Below are positions 1 to 4,955 of a stretch of DNA of 6,244 nt, piece after piece. The DNA comes from SABY01 sp964612515 (GTDB taxonomy: Bacteria; Bacteroidota; Bacteroidia; Bacteroidales; 4484-276): positions 1-6,244 of the forward strand of contig CAZTCX010000200.1 of the NCBI GenBank assembly GCA_964612515.1, read 5' to 3'. A program made the position numbers and the translations under genes. Within the stretch, counting starts at the first letter, position 1; every line of letters starts with the position of its first letter. The notes under the pieces were generated by a model. The model ran no database searches. It had not been told where the DNA came from and saw nothing but the letters and a program-made list of their open reading frames with translations.

Positions 1-953
1 TTACAGGCTCGTCAGAAACTCCAAATGAATGTGGTATGTCGTCAGTTATGACTGAGAAGATTACTGAGCCACTATATTTAAACAGTTTTTGTTTTGGTTT
101 TCGGCTAATAGATAAGAATTTATTGTTACCAGGTTTTCTAAAATATTTATTTAGAGATAATGATATCAGAAAACAAATCGGTCAAACAGCAAGCGGTGTA
201 ACAAGATTTAATGTTTCAAAAAAACGATTTGCCAAAGTTACCATCCCCATTCCCCCACTCCCCATTCAACAAGAAATTGTAACTATCCTCGACAAGTTTA
301 CCCAGCTGGAGGCAGAGCTGGAGGCGGAGCTGGAGGCAGAGCTGGAGGCGCGGCAGAAGCAATATGAATACTACCGGAATGAATTGTTGAATTTTGAAGG
401 GAAAGAAGTTGAGTGGAAAACGCTGGGGGAAGTTTGTTCATTGAAAGCGGGAAAGTCTATCTCTGCGTATGATATATCAAATATTAAAAATGAAGAAAAT
501 TCATATCAATGTTTAGGTGGGAACGGTTTGCGCGGTTATGTAAAATCATTTTCTCATTTTGGCGAGTATCCAATAATTGGTAGACAAGGAGCTTTATGTG
601 GAAACATAAATTATGGAGTTGGTAAATTTTATGCAACTGAACATGCTGTTGTGGTTTCGCACAAGGGGAAATTTATTTCTCGCTTTTTGTACTACCTATT
701 ATTTTCAATGAATTTAAATCAGTATGCAACAGGTGGCGCACAGCCAGGACTCGCTGTTTCTAAATTAGAAAAAATTAAAATCCCCATCCCACCCCTTTCC
801 GAGCAAAACCGCATTGTTGAGATATTGGATAAATTTGACAAACTGGTAAACGACATATCGGTGGGTTTGCCTGCCGAAATAGCCGCCAGGCGGAAGCAGT
901 ATGAATACTACCGGGGCAAATTGTTGGACTTTAAAAATATGAGCAATGGATAA
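1..953 (+). CDS. hsdS: Type I restriction-modification specificity subunit HsdS (5' partial)
   Basis: HsdS recognises the two half-sites of the bipartite DNA target and scaffolds HsdM and HsdR. The frame is open to the left edge (first full codon at 3), so the ATG at 36 is internal; 316 residues are visible and I estimate that about 80-130 N-terminal residues are missing. Counted from that ATG: the end of target-recognition domain 1 (about 1-75), a central conserved helix with ELEA repeats and RQKQYEYYRNELLNF (about 86-120), domain 2 starting EWKTLGEVCSLKAG (about 126-245), then a second conserved helix with ARRKQYEYYRGKLLDF (284-299). Each recognition domain ends in the typical IPIPPL motif followed by ILDKF. 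This two-fold repeat of domain plus helix is diagnostic of HsdS. The recognition domains are clearly more AT-rich than the helices, as expected if they have been exchanged. The stop overlaps hsdR. The target sequence cannot be predicted. Confidence 0.95.
   Translation, partial: TGSSETPNECGMSSVMTEKITEPLYLNSFCFGFRLIDKNLLLPGFLKYLFRDNDIRKQIGQTASGVTRFNVSKKRFAKVTIPIPPLPIQQEIVTILDKFTQLEAELEAELEAELEARQKQYEYYRNELLNFEGKEVEWKTLGEVCSLKAGKSISAYDISNIKNEENSYQCLGGNGLRGYVKSFSHFGEYPIIGRQGALCGNINYGVGKFYATEHAVVVSHKGKFISRFLYYLLFSMNLNQYATGGAQPGLAVSKLEKIKIPIPPLSEQNRIVEILDKFDKLVNDISVGLPAEIAARRKQYEYYRGKLLDFKNMSNG
303..350 (+). repeat. Four tandem 12-bp units in the HsdS central spacer
   Basis: Four in-frame copies of GAGCTGGAGGCR encode (Q/E)LEA four times. 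The Ala codon alternates GCA, GCG, GCA, GCG and only the first base of the array differs, so the array is also a 24-bp duplication (303-326 and 327-350). It lies at the start of the helix that separates the two recognition domains. In the EcoR124I family, two versus three copies of a four-residue TAEL repeat at this place change the spacer between half-sites by one base pair. The same role here is inferred by analogy. Confidence 0.9.
351..395 (+). repeat. Direct repeat, copy 1 (HsdS central helix)
   Basis: This 45-bp stretch encodes RQKQYEYYRNELLNF and matches 888-932 (RRKQYEYYRGKLLDF) at most positions, including an identical TATGAATACTACCGG core. The pair flanks target-recognition domain 2 and reflects the internal duplication of HsdS. 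Such repeats are typical recombination points for exchanging recognition domains between hsdS genes. Confidence 0.85.
888..932 (+). repeat. Direct repeat, copy 2 (HsdS distal helix)
   Basis: This is the partner of the copy at 351-395, in the same orientation, and encodes the C-terminal conserved helix. The two copies are about 490 bp apart and enclose recognition domain 2. It ends 13 bases before the hsdR start codon. Confidence 0.85.
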
Positions 954-3900
954 ATATACCCTTGTTGCCGAGAATCCGGAAAGTACCGTTGTTGCGGAAT
1001 ATCAATCTTCGCTGAAGAGAGAGAGTACCTACCAGTCGGAGGCCGGGCTTGAAAAAGCATTTATAGCGCTGCTTCAAACGCAGGCGTACGAGTATTTGCC
1101 CTTCACCACCGAGCAACAGCTAATCTCCAATCTGCGAAAGCAACTGGAAATATTGAATGATTATCAATTTTCGGATAATGAATGGAAGCAGTTTTTCGAT
1201 AGCAAAATTGCCAATCTGAACAACAGCGTTGAGGAAAAAACAAGCATCCTTCAGGAAGATCATATCCAATTGCTTGCAAAGGACGATGGTTCAGTAAAAA
1301 ACATCTACCTCATCGACAAAGTAAATATCCACAACAACCGCCTGCAGGTTATTAATCAATATGAAGTTGATTGCGGTCAGCGGCCAAATCGGTATGATGT
1401 TACTGTTTTGGTAAATGGCCTGCCTTTGGTTCATATCGAACTCAAACGCCGGGGCGTTGACATCAAAGAGGCATTCAATCAAATCAACCGCTACAACCGC
1501 GAATCATTTTGGGCCGGCAGCGGCTTATTTGAATACGTGCAACTATTTGTAATTTCAAACGGCACCTACACCAAGTATTACAGCAATACTACCCGATTTG
1601 CCCACATCAAGGAATCAAGCGATGGCACTGTAAAAAAAGGCAAGCGCACCAGCAGCAGCTATGAATTTACTTCGTGGTGGGCAGATGCCAACAACCGGCC
1701 AATCACCGATTTATTGGACTTTGGCTGTACATTCTTTGCCAAACACACCCTGCTGAACCTGCTTACAAAATACTGCGCCTTTACTTCCGAAAAGCTATTG
1801 CTGGCCATGCGTCCTTACCAGATAGTTGCTACCGAGCGAATTATGGGAAGGATTAATGTTTCCAACAATTACAAAACTTTTGGCACTTTAGAAGGCGGTG
1901 GCTATATCTGGCACACCACCGGAAGCGGCAAAACGCTCACTTCATTCAAGACGGCCCAATTAGCAAGCAAACTGTCGTTTATTGATAAAGTGCTTTTTGT
2001 GGTCGATCGGAAAGACCTCGACTATCAAACCATGAAAGAATACGATAAGTTTGAGAAAGGAGCCGCAAACAGCAATACCAGCACGGCCATTCTCACAAAA
2101 CAGCTTGAAGACCCCAATGCCCGGATAATCATTACCACCATTCAGAAATTATCGGTTTTAATTAAGAAACAACAGCGTCATAAATTCTTTGGTCAGCATG
2201 TAGTTATTATTTTTGACGAGTGCCACCGCTCGCAGTTTGGCGATATGCACAAGGCCATTACCAAGACTTTCAAGAAGTATCATCTGTTTGGTTTTACGGG
2301 TACGCCTATTTTTGCTGTCAATTCGAGCAGCAGCAGCCATGCCGATTTACGCACAACCGAGCAGGCCTTTGGCACCAAACTACACACCTACACCATTGTA
2401 GATGCCATTACCGACAGGAATGTATTGCCTTTCCGAATTGATTACATCAGCACCATGAAGGAACAGGAAAACATACGCGATGAGAAAGTATGGAACATCG
2501 ACAGGGAGCGGGCATTGGCAGCACCGGAACGCATTAGCAATATTGCGAAATACATCCGGGAGCATTTCGACCAAAAAACCAAACGCAACAGCTTTTATAA
2601 ATTAAAAGACCGCCGGTTAGCCGGGTTCAATTCCATTTTTGCGGTTACCTCTATTGATGTGGCTAAAAAGTATTACACCGAATTTCAAAAGCAAATGGTC
2701 GGCTTGCCAAGTGATAAACAATTGAAGATTGCCACTATTTATAGTTACAGTACAAATGAAGGAGAGCCTGAGGTTGACGGCATTATTGAGGATGAAAACC
2801 TTGAAGATACCAACCGTTTAGACCAAAGTTCACGGGATTTCCTGGAAGCTGCCATAAAGGATTACAACAAGCTGTTCAAAACCAATTTTGATACTTCAAG
2901 CGATAAGTTTCAAAACTATTATAAAGATGTATCAGAACGGGTAAAAAAACGCGAATTAGACTTGCTCATTGTGGTCAATATGTTTCTCACCGGCTTTGAT
3001 GCAACTACACTGAATACACTTTGGGTAGATAAAAACCTGCGTTTGCATGGATTGCTACAGGCTTTTTCGCGTACCAACCGGATTCTTAATTCCGTAAAAA
3101 CTTTTGGCAATATCATTTGCTTTCGCAATCTCGAAAAAGCAACCAACGAGAGTATTGCCTTGTTTGGTGACAAGGAAGCTGGTGGGGTTGTTCTGCTCAA
3201 AACTTACGACGAATACTACAATGGTTATAAAAGCGAAGGCAAAGAGGTGCCTGGCTATGCCAGTCTGGTAAATGAATTACAGGGTAAATTTCCCATTAAT
3301 GAGCCAATAATCGGGGAGCAAAACCAGAAAGGCTTTATCAAGCTCTATGGAGCAATACTGAAAGTACGAAACATACTTTCAACTTTTGATGAGTTTGCCG
3401 GGAATGAAAGGCTGACCGAGCGGGACGTTCAGGATTATCACAGCATGTATATCAATCTTTACAACGAGTTTCGCAACGGAAACAAAGGCGACAGCGAAAA
3501 TGTGAACGATGATATTGTGTTTGAAATGGAGTTGATAAAACAGGTAGAAATCAACATTGACTACATTTTGGCTTTGATTAAAAAATATCATCAAGGGCAT
3601 TTAAAAGACAAAGAAATTGTAATCAGCATCAGCAAAGCTATCGATTCCAGTTTGGAGCTTCGCAACAAGAAAGAGCTTATCGAACAATTTATCGACTCGT
3701 TGACGCCCTCATCCGATGTGGATGATGACTGGCATTCGTTTGTTGATGAGAAGAAATTACAAGAGTTAGATCATATTATCACGACAGAAAATCTGGACAA
3801 AGACGAAACCTACAATTTCATCAGCAACGCTTTTCGCGACGGCTATATTCAATCTACAGGAACAGCGCTCACCAAAGTACTTCCTCCGGTTTCGCGGTTT

Positions 3901-3999
3901 ATTGCTACCGGTGAACGCACAAAGAAAAAAGAAACGGTGCTTCAAAAGCTTATCGCATTCTTCAACAGGTTCTGGGATATTTCTGGCGGCAAATTTTGA
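946..3999 (+). CDS. hsdR: Type I restriction enzyme HsdR, motor and nuclease subunit
   Basis: HsdR pulls unmethylated DNA through the complex using ATP and cuts at a distance. The complete protein is 1017 residues, close to EcoR124I HsdR. The N-terminal PD-(D/E)xK nuclease shows D151, E165-L-K167 and the downstream Q179-x3-Y183 motif; as I recall, EcoR124I HsdR uses the same residue numbers. The superfamily 2 helicase motor follows: Walker A TTGSGKT at 324-330, DECH at 424-427, TGTP at 451-454, FLTGFDA at 680-686, and motif VI QAFSRTNR at 705-712. About 300 further residues form the mainly helical C-terminal region expected to dock onto the methyltransferase. No catalytic motif is missing. 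The ATG at 946 sits inside the end of hsdS (8-base overlap, ATGGATAA), with no Shine-Dalgarno sequence, so translation is probably coupled. A matching full-length hsdM is not in this window. Confidence 0.97.
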   Translation: MDKYTLVAENPESTVVAEYQSSLKRESTYQSEAGLEKAFIALLQTQAYEYLPFTTEQQLISNLRKQLEILNDYQFSDNEWKQFFDSKIANLNNSVEEKTSILQEDHIQLLAKDDGSVKNIYLIDKVNIHNNRLQVINQYEVDCGQRPNRYDVTVLVNGLPLVHIELKRRGVDIKEAFNQINRYNRESFWAGSGLFEYVQLFVISNGTYTKYYSNTTRFAHIKESSDGTVKKGKRTSSSYEFTSWWADANNRPITDLLDFGCTFFAKHTLLNLLTKYCAFTSEKLLLAMRPYQIVATERIMGRINVSNNYKTFGTLEGGGYIWHTTGSGKTLTSFKTAQLASKLSFIDKVLFVVDRKDLDYQTMKEYDKFEKGAANSNTSTAILTKQLEDPNARIIITTIQKLSVLIKKQQRHKFFGQHVVIIFDECHRSQFGDMHKAITKTFKKYHLFGFTGTPIFAVNSSSSSHADLRTTEQAFGTKLHTYTIVDAITDRNVLPFRIDYISTMKEQENIRDEKVWNIDRERALAAPERISNIAKYIREHFDQKTKRNSFYKLKDRRLAGFNSIFAVTSIDVAKKYYTEFQKQMVGLPSDKQLKIATIYSYSTNEGEPEVDGIIEDENLEDTNRLDQSSRDFLEAAIKDYNKLFKTNFDTSSDKFQNYYKDVSERVKKRELDLLIVVNMFLTGFDATTLNTLWVDKNLRLHGLLQAFSRTNRILNSVKTFGNIICFRNLEKATNESIALFGDKEAGGVVLLKTYDEYYNGYKSEGKEVPGYASLVNELQGKFPINEPIIGEQNQKGFIKLYGAILKVRNILSTFDEFAGNERLTERDVQDYHSMYINLYNEFRNGNKGDSENVNDDIVFEMELIKQVEINIDYILALIKKYHQGHLKDKEIVISISKAIDSSLELRNKKELIEQFIDSLTPSSDVDDDWHSFVDEKKLQELDHIITTENLDKDETYNFISNAFRDGYIQSTGTALTKVLPPVSRFIATGERTKKKETVLQKLIAFFNRFWDISGGKF

Positions 4000-4053
4000 C
4001 GGGTGGAAACTATTGCGGAAGCGTCTTATTTAGAAAGGGAAAGAATAGTGGTG

Positions 4054-4070
4054 CGTTAGCCTGCCCAACG
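4054..4070 (+). terminator. Weak hairpin downstream of hsdR, possible terminator
   Basis: CGTTAG and CCAACG can pair across a 5-base loop with one A-C mismatch, followed by GGTTTTGTTCTT. It lies 55 bases after the hsdR stop, where an operon terminator would be expected. The stem is short and imperfect and the T tract is interrupted, so this is only a candidate. Confidence 0.2.
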
Positions 4071-4085
4071 GGTTTTGTTCTTAAA

Positions 4086-4117
4086 TTTGGCGTTTAAAAA
4101 ATTATGCTTTACGCAAA
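4086..4117 (+). other. Imperfect inverted repeat in the hsdR-hsdM relic spacer
   Basis: TTTG-G-CGT and ACGCAAA form a 7-bp stem with a bulged G around a 17-base AT-rich loop. It lies about 50 bases upstream of the hsdM relic. It may be a protein-binding site or chance. The rest of the non-coding stretch 4000-4165 shows no other recognisable element. Confidence 0.15.
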
Positions 4118-4165
4118 TGGGGAAGGCTTTTGAGATTTAAATAAACGAATTCGGATAAAATATAA

Positions 4166-4452
4166 ATGCAAGGAAAACAACTTAGAAAATTAGAAGCGGA
4201 ACTGTGGAGAGCCGCAGATCAAATCAGAGCTAATAGTAAACTAACAGCATCGGAATACTCAATGCCTGTGCTTGGATTAATATTTTTACGACTCGCATAC
4301 TACCGATTTCAAAAAGTAAAAGTTGAGGTTGAAAAAGGCTTGCCTTCGCATCCGCAACGTGGCAAACGAGCTTTGACCAAGAAGGATTGAATGAAGAAGC
4401 CATTGCTTTGGCTAATGCTATCTCTGAAAATTTTAAAAACCTCAATATTTAA
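4166..4452 (+). pseudogene. hsdM: hsdM relic: N-terminal piece plus probable C-terminal piece, methyltransferase core deleted
   Basis: Intact HsdM is the roughly 500-residue adenine methyltransferase subunit of Type I systems. The ATG at 4166 is fixed by an in-frame TAA immediately upstream. The 74-codon frame encodes a typical HsdM N-terminal helical region (ELWRAADQIRANSKL, then PVLGLIFLRLAYYRF, then HPQRGKRALTKKD) and ends at a TGA at 4388-4390. In another frame, from about 4369-4391 to the TAA at 4450-4452, the sequence reads EEAIALANAISENFKNLNI, which looks like an HsdM C-terminus and stops 5 bases before rhuM. The SAM-binding motif and NPPF/Y catalytic motif are absent, so about 400 codons have been lost and the join is out of frame. 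It cannot methylate DNA. The N-terminus resembles the LWxAADxLRANSKL family rather than EcoR124I HsdM as I remember it, suggesting a second Type I system. The N-terminal match is firm; the C-terminal one is less so. Confidence 0.75.
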
Positions 4453-4457
4453 AGGGT

Positions 4458-4928
4458 ATGAAAAATGAAATCATTCTTTATCAGCCTCATGAGGCAGCCG
4501 AACATATTGAAGTTAGACTTGAAGATGAAACCGTTTGGCTTACTCAGGCACAAATGGCAACGCTATTTGGTCAGACCAAACAAAATATTAGTTTACACAC
4601 CAATAACTGTTTCAGAGAAGGAGAACTGAAAAAAACGGCAACCGTCAAGGAATACTTGACAGTTCAAATGGAGGGTCAAAGAAAAGTAAAACGAAAACTT
4701 GAATACTATAACCTCGATGTTATCATTTCCGTAGGGTATCGAGTAAAATCCAAACAAGGCACACAATTCCGTATTTGGGCGACCAATGTTTTAAAAGACT
4801 ACTTACTAAAAGGCTACGCCATAAACCAGCGAATGGATAGGATTGAAAATAACTTTGAAGACTTGTCGAAAGAAGTAAGCAAAATATCCTTGCAACTTAC
4901 AACACAAGACTTACCCAAGCAAGGCATT
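4458..4928 (+). pseudogene. RhuM-family protein, 3'-truncated at a rearrangement junction
   Basis: RhuM-family proteins are named after Salmonella rhuM. They often sit inside Type I restriction loci, but their biochemical role is not established. Residues 1 to about 157 match the family: the VWLTQAQMATLFGQTKQNIS segment (26-45), which resembles a DNA-binding helix-turn-helix, then FREGEL (52-57), YYNLDVIISVGYRVKSKQGTQFRIWAT (83-109), LKDYLLKGYAIN (112-123), and a charged, probably coiled segment ending LPKQGI. Full-length members are usually about 300 residues or more, so about half is missing. The open frame continues to 5066, but its last 45 codons are mostly antisense of gatD and do not resemble RhuM. 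The gene starts 5 bases after the hsdM relic, the arrangement of an hsdM-rhuM operon, and an AAAGGG lies too close to the ATG to be a normal ribosome-binding site. A shortened chimeric protein could be made, but I consider it a relic. Confidence 0.8.
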
Positions 4929-4955
4929 TCCTTCGCCTCGCCCTTTGCGCCCCCC
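4926..4955. other. Junction between the restriction-gene region and the gatD locus
   Basis: RhuM homology ends at about 4926-4931. The GC-rich gatD flank begins at once, and the gatD stop lies at 4956-4958. Base composition changes from AT-rich to GC-rich over this short stretch. It contains a run of seven C (4950-4956). I see no tRNA, transposase, target-site duplication or terminator hairpin for either convergent gene. The mechanism of joining is therefore unknown. Confidence 0.55.

Noticed and set aside
303..350. Short tandem array considered as a CRISPR-like or non-coding repeat
   Set aside because: The units are contiguous with no spacers, in frame, and encode a known kind of HsdS spacer helix.
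2919..3200. A 93-codon minus-strand frame inside hsdR
   Set aside because: It is a shadow of the HsdR helicase motif V-VI region with no recognisable domain. The other small frames within 931-3600 are likewise shadows of hsdR.
4053..4070. Possible integron attC site (GTTAGCC and GCCCAAC)
   Set aside because: GCCCAAC fits RYYYAAC, but GTTAGCC does not fit GTTRRRY. The two are only a few bases apart in the wrong arrangement, and no second core pair or integrase is present.
4082..4089. TAAATTTG resembling the Bacteroidota -7 promoter box
   Set aside because: It fits TAnnTTTG, but no TTTG lies at the required distance of about 20 bases upstream, and the spacer is AT-rich enough to give chance matches.
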